Assembly (NCBI RefSeq): GCF_004345615.1
Contig: NZ_SLWK01000001.1
Span: 806,001-870,000, forward strand
Direction: 5' to 3'
Origin: Natronoflexus pectinivorans
GTDB taxonomy: Bacteria; Bacteroidota; Bacteroidia; Bacteroidales; Marinilabiliaceae
Length of the DNA stretch: 64,000 nucleotides
A program made the position numbers and the translations under genes. Shown in pieces: positions 45,391 through 54,397 of this stretch. Numbering within the stretch: the stretch's first letter is position 1; every line of letters starts with the position of its first letter. The notes below the pieces were generated by a model. It was not told the origin of the DNA. It was given only the letters and a program-made list of their open reading frames with translations, and made no database searches.

Positions 45391-46080
45391 ATGAGAAAAC
45401 TACTACTTACACTTGCTGCAGTTATGATACTGGGTTTATCATTTGCACCAAACGCTGTGGCACAGCTCAGCGACGAAGAGTATAACTATGTGACCATGGA
45501 TTTGCGAGGAATTCTCAATCTTACCATGACCACCAATCCCCAGGTGGATTTTGTATTCAGAACCATTCAGGAATACCAGCAGGGAATTACCCGTTTTAAC
45601 GCTGTGCAACTGGAGGTTGATGCCACCATGAACTGGGATTTGTACGCCTATGCAAGCACCGATAACTGGGTGCAGGTTGAGCAGTACTCAACCAATGGAA
45701 GTGGAGTTTTGCCAGCTGAAATTCTTGAGATTCAGTCATCTGTCACCAGTCTTGCTCCTCAAAACTTTAATGGATTTACATCATTAAGAGGATTAACCAA
45801 TTCAGAAGCTGCCGGTGGTCCAACAGATGAAACTCAGTTTTTAGCCGGTCAGGTAGGAACTGCCATTGGAGAATCTTTTGCTCCGGGTACGGCTGCTGCA
45901 AATGCTGATACGCACCGTTTCAGACTGGATATGAGACTGGTTCCTGATATCCCTGCTACATTCCCCAATTCGGAAGTTGATATTCCTGATGCAATTGGTG
46001 CTCCTGTAGATGCTCCTGATTTTGCAGCTGCCGGGTACTACTATCTTGAGGTGGTTTATTCCTTAGTGGAAGATTTGTAA
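45391..46080 (+). CDS. small exported beta-rich protein, putative major subunit of a chaperone/usher-like system
   Basis: The 229-residue protein has a clear signal peptide ending near APNAVAQ (about residue 25). The mature part is beta-rich, with PQVDFVFRTIQEYQQG, NWDLYAYASTDNW and the terminal YYYLEVVYSLVEDL. The 191-residue product of the next gene aligns with it along its length (NAVQL/NAITL, WDLY, RLVP/RVVP, LVEDL), so they are paralogues. There is no T9SS C-terminal domain and no lipobox. A terminator-like hairpin follows directly, which would favour higher expression of this gene than of those downstream. No family was recognised by name; the subunit role is inferred from locus layout. 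Confidence 0.75.
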   Translation: MRKLLLTLAAVMILGLSFAPNAVAQLSDEEYNYVTMDLRGILNLTMTTNPQVDFVFRTIQEYQQGITRFNAVQLEVDATMNWDLYAYASTDNWVQVEQYSTNGSGVLPAEILEIQSSVTSLAPQNFNGFTSLRGLTNSEAAGGPTDETQFLAGQVGTAIGESFAPGTAAANADTHRFRLDMRLVPDIPATFPNSEVDIPDAIGAPVDAPDFAAAGYYYLEVVYSLVEDL

Positions 46081-46103
46081 TAGTTTTTTAAAATATTTGT
46101 AGT

Positions 46104-46140
46104 CAGAAAACAGGGTTTTTACCCTGTTTTCTGTTTTTTT
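46104..46140 (+). terminator. rho-independent terminator between the two subunit-like genes
   Basis: Perfect 13-bp arms (46104-46116, 46121-46133) around TTTT, followed by seven Ts (46134-46140). It lies 24 bp after the stop of the first gene and about 20 bp before the start of the second. Partial read-through would give abundant subunit and scarce assembly proteins. Confidence 0.85.
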
Positions 46141-46160
46141 GCGTATTTTAGAACTAAAAC

Positions 46161-46736
46161 ATGTTCATGCGCTGTATTTCATTACGATTTTACTGCATTG
46201 TGGTCACCATCTTTGTTTTTTCCGGGCTGATTAAGGCTCAGGACCAGCTTTCCTTTGCTGTAAAAACATCACCTTCCGTGGAGTTTAATTTCACTACGGT
46301 TAATCAGTATTTAACAGGGGTAACCGTTTCAAATGCCATCACGCTCAACATTGAGTCCGACGTTCAGTGGGATTTGTACGTGGGAACACAGACGGATGAG
46401 CCCGGCTTTTGGAACGAAATATCTGCTTACTCCATACATGGTGAAAAGCCACCTGTTTCCATTCTTCAAATGAGGGTGCGAAACCTCAGCAACACCTCTC
46501 TGGTTTCCGGATTTGTACCGTTGAGTGATATTACTGACCCGGTTTACATCATTGGCTCTGAAGTAGAAGATTTTCCGGTTAATTGTCCCGACCAGGGAAC
46601 CAATGCACCCGGGAGTTACCTTGTCAATCCCAATTGCTATCGCTTTTCAATAGATTTGAGAGTGGTGCCGGGATTTGATTACAAAGCCGGATTGTACAGT
46701 TTAACCATTCAATACGTTTTGGTAGAAGATTTATAA
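46161..46736 (+). CDS. small exported beta-rich protein, putative minor subunit, paralogue of 45391
   Basis: The 191-residue protein has an N-terminal hydrophobic signal (to about KAQDQ, residue 28). The mature chain aligns with the 45391 product: PSVEFNFTTVNQYLTG, NAITLNIESDVQWDLYVG, YSIHGEKPPVSIL, RFSIDLRVVPG and the end LYSLTIQYVLVEDL. Two Cys (PVNCPDQG and NPNCYRF) could form a disulfide that the larger paralogue lacks. The stop is 5 bp before the start of the large barrel-like gene, so translation is probably coupled. It may be a tip, adaptor or terminating subunit; that is inference. Confidence 0.72.
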   Translation: MFMRCISLRFYCIVVTIFVFSGLIKAQDQLSFAVKTSPSVEFNFTTVNQYLTGVTVSNAITLNIESDVQWDLYVGTQTDEPGFWNEISAYSIHGEKPPVSILQMRVRNLSNTSLVSGFVPLSDITDPVYIIGSEVEDFPVNCPDQGTNAPGSYLVNPNCYRFSIDLRVVPGFDYKAGLYSLTIQYVLVEDL

Positions 46737-46741
46737 CATCG

Positions 46742-49687
46742 ATGCACCACCTCACGAAAATATGGCTCATTATACTGCTGATTTTATCAGCAGTACCAAC
46801 CATGGTTCATGCGCAGGGTTCCGGGGTGGAGGTACATTTTCGTGAGCCATATTCCGAACTTCGTGATGAAGGATTGGCATCTAACGTTTTAATCATTAAA
46901 AACCGAACCAGGCAAAATCAGGAACTCCAGGTTAATATCTCTGTACCCGGTGGCTGGAGGTTGTGGGGATCAACAACTCGCGCAGTTATAGTAAACCCCG
47001 GCGATTCTGTTTTTGTGCCGGTGCGCCTAATGCCGGGTGGCCAATTAAATGGAAACATCAGTTACCCCGTCAATGCAGTGGTTACGTCGAAGGGCATCAC
47101 CATTGCAAATGCCGAATGGAACATCTCTTTTGTCCGAACGAGCGCCTGGACGGCGTCCACATCCGGGCACAGGTTTTATTTTCCTGCCGGACGAGACACC
47201 GGTTCGGTACAACTGCGCATATCCAACACAGGCAATGCCGACGAAAACTTCATCATCCGGGGCGAAGCCCATCCGGGAATTGGTTTCAGAACCAAAGAGC
47301 TAGTTGTTTCGGGAATTGAAAAAGGTATTTTTCTTTCCCCGGGAAGGGATACCATTATAACCATTCCTGTTGTTTTGTACGATGAAGACCGAAAACCGGT
47401 AGTGCAGCCACAGGCCTATTATGAAGAGTCATACCGTTTAAGATTCAGTGTTACCACTGAAGCATCGGTAAGGCAGGCAGGCCGAAGCTGGAGTGGAACC
47501 ATTGATTGTTTCAGACTTGGAAGCGATGTAAAAGTTAAACCATCACGGTTTAACTCTCTGCCGGTAACGGCCGAGTTTAACACATACAACATTGCTTCTG
47601 ATTATACTTATGCGACTTTAAATCTATATGGCACTACCTATTTCGAAAGAAACAGTGGCATGCTGAACTACTATTACCAGACAGATTTTATTAATAACCA
47701 ATGGGACTGGGATGCCTTGCGTGGGAACTATCACTATCTTGGATATTTTAATAATACATTCAGTGTTGAAGCCGGAAATCTCTCCCTAAATCGCCACGGT
47801 GCCGGCATCAGTGGAAAAGGTTTGCGAGGCAGCTATACATACCAAAATCACACACTGGGGGCAACTTATGTGCGCCAGCCCAACATCCTGGATGATGCCA
47901 CGGCAGAAGGTTTTGGAGTGAACTACATGTACCGGATGCAAAATACACGGGCTGAAATTTACGGACAACACATTAACAATGACTTGCGCCGGACGGAATC
48001 AACCCTTGCCATATTGAATGCATCCACCAGGTTGATGGATAACCACAGTGTACGCATGGCAGCAGGCTTTAGTACCGAAAACCATAATTGGAATCCCGAT
48101 TCTGTTTTCTCTGTTGACGGATTTTACGGAGCCTTGGGATATAATACCCGCATCAATCGATTTGGATTTTCAGTCAATGGGTATTACGGTTCACCGGGCT
48201 ACTCGCCGCGCAATGGCATTATTTCAGCTTCATCGGGAGTTACATACAGTCTCGATAGCAGGAACAGCTTCCAACTTCATGGTTCGGTTTACAGCTATGA
48301 ACCTGAAAGATATTCGAGAGGTCAATTGGTTTCTGACTCGCTTTATAATGAACGCAACCGGGTTGTATTTAAATATCAGCACCGTAACGGTGCTGAGCAC
48401 TATGGCGTGGGTCCTTCGTGGCATATGATAAGAAGTTCTTATATGCACAGCGACCAGTATGGAGTGGATTTGGAATATCGCATACGCACCAATCAGGTTG
48501 GATTATTTGCAAATGCTTCGGTCGGCATCATGAATTTTGAGAAGTATCCCGATTTGGGAAATATATTTACAGCACACATCCGTACATCGTTGCGGTTTAA
48601 CGACCTGAATGCTTCGGTTCGATACTTTTACGGTCCTTATACCATTTTCGACCAAATGGAGTTTGTCCGAACAGAGTTTAATCCACAGAAGCTGTATGGT
48701 AATCTTACACATGACCTATGGCTGTTTGATGGGCATATAAATCTTAACACCGGGTTAAACTATAATTACAGCACTTGGCGCAACCGGCAGCAGGTAAATT
48801 TCAGGCCGGAACTGTTTTACCTGGCTCGTAGTGGATTTGTTTTCTCTTTCTACAGCAGATACATGTTGTTTAGCCATGGAAGTTATCAGAGGGAGGTGTT
48901 TCGGGAAGGTACTTCCCAAAGTATGCTAACACCCTCCACCAGTACCGATTACCTTGAGTTTGGTGCCGGAGTGAAATTTAATTTTAATCTACCGGCCAGT
49001 CTTCCCAGGAATTCAGATGCGCAATTCGTAGTTTTTCAGGATTTAAACGGGAACGGGGTGCAGGACAGGCAAGAACAGGGAATACCAAATGTATTGGTAA
49101 AGGCCACTCTTGAAACGCCCATGAGTGACCCGGAGGGGAACGATTTTTATGCTACTACCGATGAGTACATCTTGATTACCGACCATAATGGGGAGGTGAG
49201 TTTTCGAAATCTACCCCGTGGAAATTATATCATTGAAACCATTCCTTTATCGGCGCAGGGTGCATTATCTGAAACCAAGCGGTTCCACAGGGAGATTACT
49301 GCACGTGGAAGATATTACCTGCCATACAGCGATGGCGCGCGTGTGAGTGGTGCAATTCTGGTACAGCGTGACCAGTTTGGCCAGCAGCGCGACATCCGAC
49401 TCAACAACATTCGCATTACTGCCACCAATCAGACCAGTGGCCAATCATTCAGTTCTCTTACCGACAGGGATGGAAGATACGTGATGTATCTTCCTGGAGG
49501 AAATTACGCCATTTCCATTAACGAAGCAGTTATTGATGAACGTTTCAGTGTTGTTGAGAACAACATAAACTTAAGAGTAACGGGCTCAGTGGCCAGTTAT
49601 TCAGTTAACTTCCAGTTGGTGGAACGCGGCAGAACCATCAGATTGACACCAGCAGCAAACAATAATGAGAACCAAAATGGTGAATGA
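46742..49687 (+). CDS. large outer-membrane usher-like protein
   Basis: The 981-residue protein has a signal peptide (about 1-25) and two Ig-like regions (about 28-135 and 140-255; for example VLIIKNRTRQNQELQVNIS and SVQLRISNTGNADENFII). A long Tyr/Asn/Gly-rich stretch of alternating amphipathic strands (about 265-770) fits a large outer-membrane beta-barrel. The C-terminus has two small beta-sandwiches: DLNGNGVQDRQEQGIPNVLV with a Ca2+-loop-like motif (about 775-870), and a carboxypeptidase-regulatory-like domain with ITATNQTSGQSFSSLTDRDG (about 880-965). The order N-domain, barrel, two C-terminal domains parallels chaperone/usher ushers, but no clear FimD motif or plug domain was recognised. 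Its neighbours support secretion or assembly of the small proteins upstream. Confidence 0.75.
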   Translation: MHHLTKIWLIILLILSAVPTMVHAQGSGVEVHFREPYSELRDEGLASNVLIIKNRTRQNQELQVNISVPGGWRLWGSTTRAVIVNPGDSVFVPVRLMPGGQLNGNISYPVNAVVTSKGITIANAEWNISFVRTSAWTASTSGHRFYFPAGRDTGSVQLRISNTGNADENFIIRGEAHPGIGFRTKELVVSGIEKGIFLSPGRDTIITIPVVLYDEDRKPVVQPQAYYEESYRLRFSVTTEASVRQAGRSWSGTIDCFRLGSDVKVKPSRFNSLPVTAEFNTYNIASDYTYATLNLYGTTYFERNSGMLNYYYQTDFINNQWDWDALRGNYHYLGYFNNTFSVEAGNLSLNRHGAGISGKGLRGSYTYQNHTLGATYVRQPNILDDATAEGFGVNYMYRMQNTRAEIYGQHINNDLRRTESTLAILNASTRLMDNHSVRMAAGFSTENHNWNPDSVFSVDGFYGALGYNTRINRFGFSVNGYYGSPGYSPRNGIISASSGVTYSLDSRNSFQLHGSVYSYEPERYSRGQLVSDSLYNERNRVVFKYQHRNGAEHYGVGPSWHMIRSSYMHSDQYGVDLEYRIRTNQVGLFANASVGIMNFEKYPDLGNIFTAHIRTSLRFNDLNASVRYFYGPYTIFDQMEFVRTEFNPQKLYGNLTHDLWLFDGHINLNTGLNYNYSTWRNRQQVNFRPELFYLARSGFVFSFYSRYMLFSHGSYQREVFREGTSQSMLTPSTSTDYLEFGAGVKFNFNLPASLPRNSDAQFVVFQDLNGNGVQDRQEQGIPNVLVKATLETPMSDPEGNDFYATTDEYILITDHNGEVSFRNLPRGNYIIETIPLSAQGALSETKRFHREITARGRYYLPYSDGARVSGAILVQRDQFGQQRDIRLNNIRITATNQTSGQSFSSLTDRDGRYVMYLPGGNYAISINEAVIDERFSVVENNINLRVTGSVASYSVNFQLVERGRTIRLTPAANNNENQNGE

Positions 49688-49717
49688 TACGTAGGAGGAA
49701 ATTAAACAGCATAATAT

Positions 49718-50530
49718 ATGAACAGATTATTGGCATTTATCGCTACCATCGTTTTTTTATCAGGCAATTTGTTTTCACAAAGTGCATCCATATCCCCTTC
49801 TAGGTTTTATTACAAACTTTCACCCGGGGAGTCGGGGACACAGCTTTTGCGTGTAACCAATAATGGTAATCGCTCTGAGACCTTTCAGGTTTCATTTTCC
49901 AATTTTGCCTCAGAGGGCAACCAGGGAAAAACCACTGTTATAGATGAGTATGAGCATGGATGTGCCAGTTGGCTAACTGCGTCTCCGGCATTCTTTGAAG
50001 CCGCCCCCGGTGAAACCAAAGATATTGAAATCAGACTTCAGGTACCTTCCGGCTCGGAGGGCTTGTCGGTTCGTTGGGCTGTGGGACAGGTGCGATTGGC
50101 AACGGAGCGTAAGGCGCTGGAGGAGCGTGGGGACAATGTTACCGGCATGCAGATTATTCAGACGTTTGAGTTTCTTTTTCATGTATTTCAAACGCCACCT
50201 GCATTGGAAAATATGCGCGAAGCATCGGTGCTGAGTTTTAGAGACGTAACCGGTCCTAATGATGCAGGAGTAGTCCTGCGAATGGAAGTTGAAAACACAG
50301 GTCGAGCCATCATTGACTGTGCGCCATATCTGGATATTGTAAATTCCACCACCGGCGAAAGTCAGCGAATCATGAATCGTGCCTTCACCGTTTTGCCGGG
50401 AGGTAAACGGGAAGTGAATTTCCGTCTGCCTGAAGACTTTCCTCCCGGTCGTTATTCTATACTTGGAATTATTGATTATGGCAGCCGTACTGATTTGGCA
50501 GGCGCTGAACTGGATTTAATTATTGATTAG
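49718..50530 (+). CDS. PapD-like exported Ig-fold protein, putative periplasmic chaperone
   Basis: The 270-residue protein has a signal peptide (about 1-21) and two Ig-like domains. The first begins SISPSRFYYKLSPGESG and continues LLRVTNNGNRSETFQVSFS, as in pilus chaperones and WxL-associated Ig proteins. The second (about 165-265) has VVLRMEVENTGRAIIDCAPYLDIV and FRLPEDFPPGRYSILGIIDYG. It starts 30 bp after the usher-like gene and completes the four-gene set. The role of capping subunits in the periplasm is inferred; the PapD signature Arg/Lys pair could not be confirmed by eye. Confidence 0.72.
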   Translation: MNRLLAFIATIVFLSGNLFSQSASISPSRFYYKLSPGESGTQLLRVTNNGNRSETFQVSFSNFASEGNQGKTTVIDEYEHGCASWLTASPAFFEAAPGETKDIEIRLQVPSGSEGLSVRWAVGQVRLATERKALEERGDNVTGMQIIQTFEFLFHVFQTPPALENMREASVLSFRDVTGPNDAGVVLRMEVENTGRAIIDCAPYLDIVNSTTGESQRIMNRAFTVLPGGKREVNFRLPEDFPPGRYSILGIIDYGSRTDLAGAELDLIID

Positions 50531-50618
50531 ATATTAAATCTAATCATCTAATTCTTACAGGCATTTATCACTTAATCAAAAATCCTTATCTTTGGATCAG
50601 AAATTAAATGTGATATAT

Positions 50619-52130
50619 ATGCCCATCATCAATGATATTTTTTCTTTTATTAACTCCAGTCGAATTACTAAGATTGACCGTTTCAGGAATCATCCGGGCG
50701 AGGTGCAACACGAACAATTCAGGATGCTGATAAATAAGGCCAAAGACACAGTCTTTGGCAAAGAGTATGATTTTTCGTCCATTCGAAGTGAAGATGCTTT
50801 TCGTGAAAGGGTTCCGGTTCAGGATTATGAGGCTTTTATGCCTCATGTAATTCGGTTACGGCAAGGTGAGAAAGGGTTGTTATGGCCGGGGGAGATTAAG
50901 TGGTTCGCCAAAAGCAGCGGAACCACGTCAACAAAAAGCAAATTTATACCCATCTCAAAAGAAGCTCTCAACGATTGTCATTACCAGGGCGGTCGAGACA
51001 CATTGCTCATATATAACTCTCTACGGCCTGATAATAAAATGCTCACCGGAAAAACTTTGACACTGGGTGGCAGCAACCAAATTAACAACTTCAGCAATGA
51101 TTCGGTTTATGGGGATTTGTCGGCGATTTTAATCGAAAACATGCCTTTTTGGACCAATTTTGTGAGAACGCCGGGTCGTGATATCGCTTTGCTGGATGAG
51201 TGGGAAAAGAAACTTCGTTTGATAACCGAAACCACGGTCAAAGAAAATGTGACAGCATTTGCAGGTGTTCCGTCCTGGCTGCTGGTGTTGTTGAAAAATG
51301 TTTTGGAGTTTACCGGCAAAAAGAACATACTGGAAGTTTGGCCAAATTTGGAGCTGTTCATCCATGGAGGGGTGAGTTTTGTGCCTTATCGCCAACAATA
51401 CCATGATTTAATTCCTTCAGGCGAAATGAATTATCTGGAGACTTATAATGCTTCTGAAGGATTTTTTGCCATTCAGGACGATTTCTCCTCCAGTGCCATG
51501 TTGTTGATGCTTGATTATGGTGTGTTTTATGAATTCATGCCTCTATCTGAACTTGGTAAAAGCCACCCTAAAACGCTATTGATTGATGAGGTGGAAATCG
51601 GCGTGGATTACGCCATGATTATCACCACAAATGGTGGTTTATGGCGTTACTTGATAGGCGATACCATCCGTTTTGAGTCCAAAACTCCCCACAAAATTAT
51701 CATCACTGGTCGCACAAAGCATTTTATCAATGCTTTTGGTGAAGAGATGATGATTGAAAATGCAGAAAAAGCATTGGAAACAGCGTGTAAGGAGACAGGA
51801 GCGGTGATAAAGGAGTACACGGCTGCACCGGTTTATATGAGTGCCGAATCCAAAGGGAGACATCAGTGGCTCATTGAGTTTGAATCCGAGCCAAAAAATC
51901 CGTCGCGATTTATGGAATTGCTGGACGAAACCTTGAAAGAAGTTAACAGCGATTACGAAGCCAAACGATATAAAGATATGACCCTTGTGATGCCTGATTT
52001 GGTAACAGCACGAAAAGGGCTGTTTTTCGACTGGTTGAAGAAGAAAAAGAAATTGGGGGGTCAGAATAAAGTCCCGCGGCTGGCCAATAACAGAGAATAT
52101 ATGGATGACTTACTGGAGCTGAATCATTAA
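50619..52130 (+). CDS. GH3 (auxin-responsive) family acyl-adenylate enzyme
   Basis: The 503-residue protein has the GH3 family landmarks AKSSGTTSTKSKFIPISKEAL (adenylate-binding loop), LETYNASEGFFAIQ, and YRYLIGDTIRFE-like sequence (here GGLWRYLIGDTIRF). Bacterial GH3-like proteins are ANL-type enzymes; plant members conjugate amino acids to jasmonate or auxin, while the bacterial substrate is unknown. ATG 50619 is chosen over the upstream TTG at 50592. The deoxynucleoside kinase starts 15 bp after its stop. Confidence 0.92.
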   Translation: MPIINDIFSFINSSRITKIDRFRNHPGEVQHEQFRMLINKAKDTVFGKEYDFSSIRSEDAFRERVPVQDYEAFMPHVIRLRQGEKGLLWPGEIKWFAKSSGTTSTKSKFIPISKEALNDCHYQGGRDTLLIYNSLRPDNKMLTGKTLTLGGSNQINNFSNDSVYGDLSAILIENMPFWTNFVRTPGRDIALLDEWEKKLRLITETTVKENVTAFAGVPSWLLVLLKNVLEFTGKKNILEVWPNLELFIHGGVSFVPYRQQYHDLIPSGEMNYLETYNASEGFFAIQDDFSSSAMLLMLDYGVFYEFMPLSELGKSHPKTLLIDEVEIGVDYAMIITTNGGLWRYLIGDTIRFESKTPHKIIITGRTKHFINAFGEEMMIENAEKALETACKETGAVIKEYTAAPVYMSAESKGRHQWLIEFESEPKNPSRFMELLDETLKEVNSDYEAKRYKDMTLVMPDLVTARKGLFFDWLKKKKKLGGQNKVPRLANNREYMDDLLELNH

Positions 52131-52145
52131 TAAAACTTTCACATC

Positions 52146-52760
52146 ATGCACATAGCCATAGCCGGGAATATTGGTTCCGGAAAAACATCTCTGGCCACAT
52201 TACTGGCAAAACACTACGGCTGGGAAGCACACTATGAGGAGGTGGACGAAAACCCTTATCTGGCAGATTTTTATGAGGACATGAAGCGCTGGTCTTTTAA
52301 CCTCCAGGTCTATTTTTTAAACAGCAGATTTTCACAGATTGTGAAAATCCGACAATCTCCCGAAACGGTTGTACAGGACCGTACCATATATGAAGATGCC
52401 TATATTTTTGCAACCAACCTTCATGAAATGGGGCTTATGAGTAACCGGGACTACAACAACTATCTTTCGCTTTTTGAGTTGATGACCGGATTGATTCAGC
52501 CACCTGATTTATTGATTTATTTGCGGGCAACAGTGCCCACACTCGTTCGGCAGATAGAAAAAAGAGGAAGGCCATATGAAGAGTCCATTCGGCTGGATTA
52601 TCTGAAAAAACTAAATGAGAAGTATGAAAGATGGATTCTCAATTATAACAGTGGCAAGATATTGACCATCAATGTTGATGAAACCGATTTTATTAATGAA
52701 AATACGGCACTCAGTGCCGTATTTGATAAAGTAGATGCAAATATTCACGGGTTGTTTTAG
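52146..52760 (+). CDS. deoxynucleoside kinase
   Basis: The 204-residue protein carries a P-loop IAGNIGSGKTSLA, the substrate-site EEVDENPYLADFYEDM, VVQDRTIYEDAYIFA (family DRS/DRT motif) and a LID-like RGRPYEESIRLDYL. This matches the dNK/dGK-dAK family, which phosphorylates deoxynucleosides for salvage. Which base is preferred cannot be told. It lies 15 bp after the GH3-like gene and is probably co-transcribed with it. Confidence 0.93.
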   Translation: MHIAIAGNIGSGKTSLATLLAKHYGWEAHYEEVDENPYLADFYEDMKRWSFNLQVYFLNSRFSQIVKIRQSPETVVQDRTIYEDAYIFATNLHEMGLMSNRDYNNYLSLFELMTGLIQPPDLLIYLRATVPTLVRQIEKRGRPYEESIRLDYLKKLNEKYERWILNYNSGKILTINVDETDFINENTALSAVFDKVDANIHGLF

Positions 52761-52906
52761 ATTCTCATAGAAAACCATTCATCGACAACGGACAATAATA
52801 TATCAACCATGAAACGAACCATGCCGAATGCTTCGACACACAAGTAGATAACCTGTTGCGCTTTAACGGGTACAAGCTTGACCATTAAAAGTCAAATTAT
52901 TTGCAT

Positions 52907-53275
52907 ATGAAAATCTTAGGAAACCTAATCTGGTTACTTTTCGGAGGTTTGATCATTGCCATAGAGTATTTTCTGGCAGGGTTGGTGTTATGCATCACCA
53001 TCATTGGCATTCCTTTCGGAATACAGGCGTTTAAACTTGGGTTGACAGCCATATGGCCTTTTCACGCCAAATTGGTTCCAAATGCACGTTCAGGAGGATG
53101 TCTCGGAGTTATCCTAAATTTAATTTGGATTGTTTTTTTCGGGATTTGGATTGCGCTTACCCATATTTTTTGGGGTCTCATATTGTTCATAACAATTATA
53201 GGTATTCCGTTTGCCAATCAGCATTTTAAGCTAGCAACAGTCGCACTCACTCCGTTTAATTATAAAATTCAATAG
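52907..53275 (+). CDS. YccF domain membrane protein
   Basis: The 122-residue protein has two similar hydrophobic halves, each with the YccF signature (LCITIIGIPFGIQAFKL and LFITIIGIPFANQHFKL) and the AxxPF/ALTPF positions. It is an inner-membrane protein of unknown function. ATG 52907 is preferred to TTG 52901. The DUF417 gene starts 2 bp after its stop. Confidence 0.92.
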   Translation: MKILGNLIWLLFGGLIIAIEYFLAGLVLCITIIGIPFGIQAFKLGLTAIWPFHAKLVPNARSGGCLGVILNLIWIVFFGIWIALTHIFWGLILFITIIGIPFANQHFKLATVALTPFNYKIQ

Positions 53276-53277
53276 CT

Positions 53278-53721
53278 ATGCGGTCACTATTTAAAAAATC
53301 GATGCTTTCATTGGCCAGGTTTCTTTTTCGCTATGGATTAGGACTTATTTTAATTTGGTTGGGTGTTCTGAAATTTAAAAACACCGAAGCACATTATATT
53401 GAGCAGGCCATGTCGCAAACCGTTCTGTTCTCATGGATGCTCAAATACATTACCATTTACGCATTTACATCGATTATTGCATGGATGCAAATCATTTCAG
53501 GGTTATTCATCATGTTGAAGCCTGTCTCGCGAAAACTATCCGTCTGGGGTGGATTGCTGGCCATGGTGATATTTTTTGCCGGGATATTGGTCTTTTTCTC
53601 CTCAGGTGTGGTTTGGCATTCAGGCTATGGATTTCCTGAATTGTCCCGTGCAGGACAGGCTTTTCTTAAGGATTTTATTCTGTTTGGTGCGGCGGCCTGG
53701 TGTTTAAGCGATTCATTATAA
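53278..53721 (+). CDS. DUF417 family (YkgB/RclC-like) membrane protein
   Basis: The 147-residue protein has four hydrophobic helices and the family start RYGLGLILIWLGVLKFKNTEA. E. coli RclC, a DUF417 protein, is linked to reactive chlorine resistance; the function here is unknown. It follows YccF by 2 bp, and the LOG-family gene begins directly after its stop, forming a tight three-gene run. Confidence 0.8.
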   Translation: MRSLFKKSMLSLARFLFRYGLGLILIWLGVLKFKNTEAHYIEQAMSQTVLFSWMLKYITIYAFTSIIAWMQIISGLFIMLKPVSRKLSVWGGLLAMVIFFAGILVFFSSGVVWHSGYGFPELSRAGQAFLKDFILFGAAAWCLSDSL

Positions 53722-53722
53722 A

Positions 53723-54340
53723 ATGATTGATATGGAAAAGTGGGTAACCATTTATTGTGCTTCCAGTCCTGGGATTCCGCAAGTTTATTTTGACGAAGCG
53801 AAAAAGCTCGCATCGAATTTGGTAAAATCAGGCTATGGCATCATATATGGCGGCGGTGCCGTTGGGTTAATGGGCGCCATTGCCGATTCCGTTCTTGAGA
53901 ATGGCGGAAGGATTAAGGGCATTATACCCCGATTTATGATTGAGGTAGAATGGGAACATAAAGGGGTTCAAGATATGGTTCATGTTGACAGCATGCACCA
54001 GAGGAAACAACTTTTAATTGAGAATACCTCCGCCGTGATTGCACTTCCTGGTGGCAGCGGAACTTTAGAAGAGTTATACGAAGTGGTATCACTAAAGAAA
54101 CTTGGAATGTTTCCCCATCCCATTGTTTTACTGAATACCAACAATTATTTTGACCCTTTAATTGAAATGGCTGAACGAATGGCCAGGGAGAATTTTATGC
54201 GCAAAGAGCATCTCAGCATGTGGAGCGCAGCTCAACGACCTGAAGAGGTCGTTGAAATAATAGAAAACACTGATAAGTGGGGTCCGGAGGTGATTAAGTT
54301 TGCCGCTGTTTCGGAATCACAAAATCAATCAATGCAATAA
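53723..54340 (+). CDS. LOG family phosphoribohydrolase (TIGR00730 type)
   Basis: The 205-residue Rossmann-fold protein has GGGAVGLMGAIAD, the catalytic-site PGGSGTLEELYE, and FDPLIEMAERM. These are signatures of LOG/cytokinin-riboside 5'-monophosphate phosphoribohydrolases. In bacteria the family hydrolyses nucleoside monophosphates such as AMP; the old lysine decarboxylase label is incorrect. ATG 53723 and 53732 are both possible starts. It begins 1 bp after the DUF417 stop. Confidence 0.93.
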   Translation: MIDMEKWVTIYCASSPGIPQVYFDEAKKLASNLVKSGYGIIYGGGAVGLMGAIADSVLENGGRIKGIIPRFMIEVEWEHKGVQDMVHVDSMHQRKQLLIENTSAVIALPGGSGTLEELYEVVSLKKLGMFPHPIVLLNTNNYFDPLIEMAERMARENFMRKEHLSMWSAAQRPEEVVEIIENTDKWGPEVIKFAAVSESQNQSMQ

Positions 54341-54397
54341 CATCCACCAGGGTTTTAAAGGATATTTGGCAGTAATTTGTAATTTTATGCCAAATAT

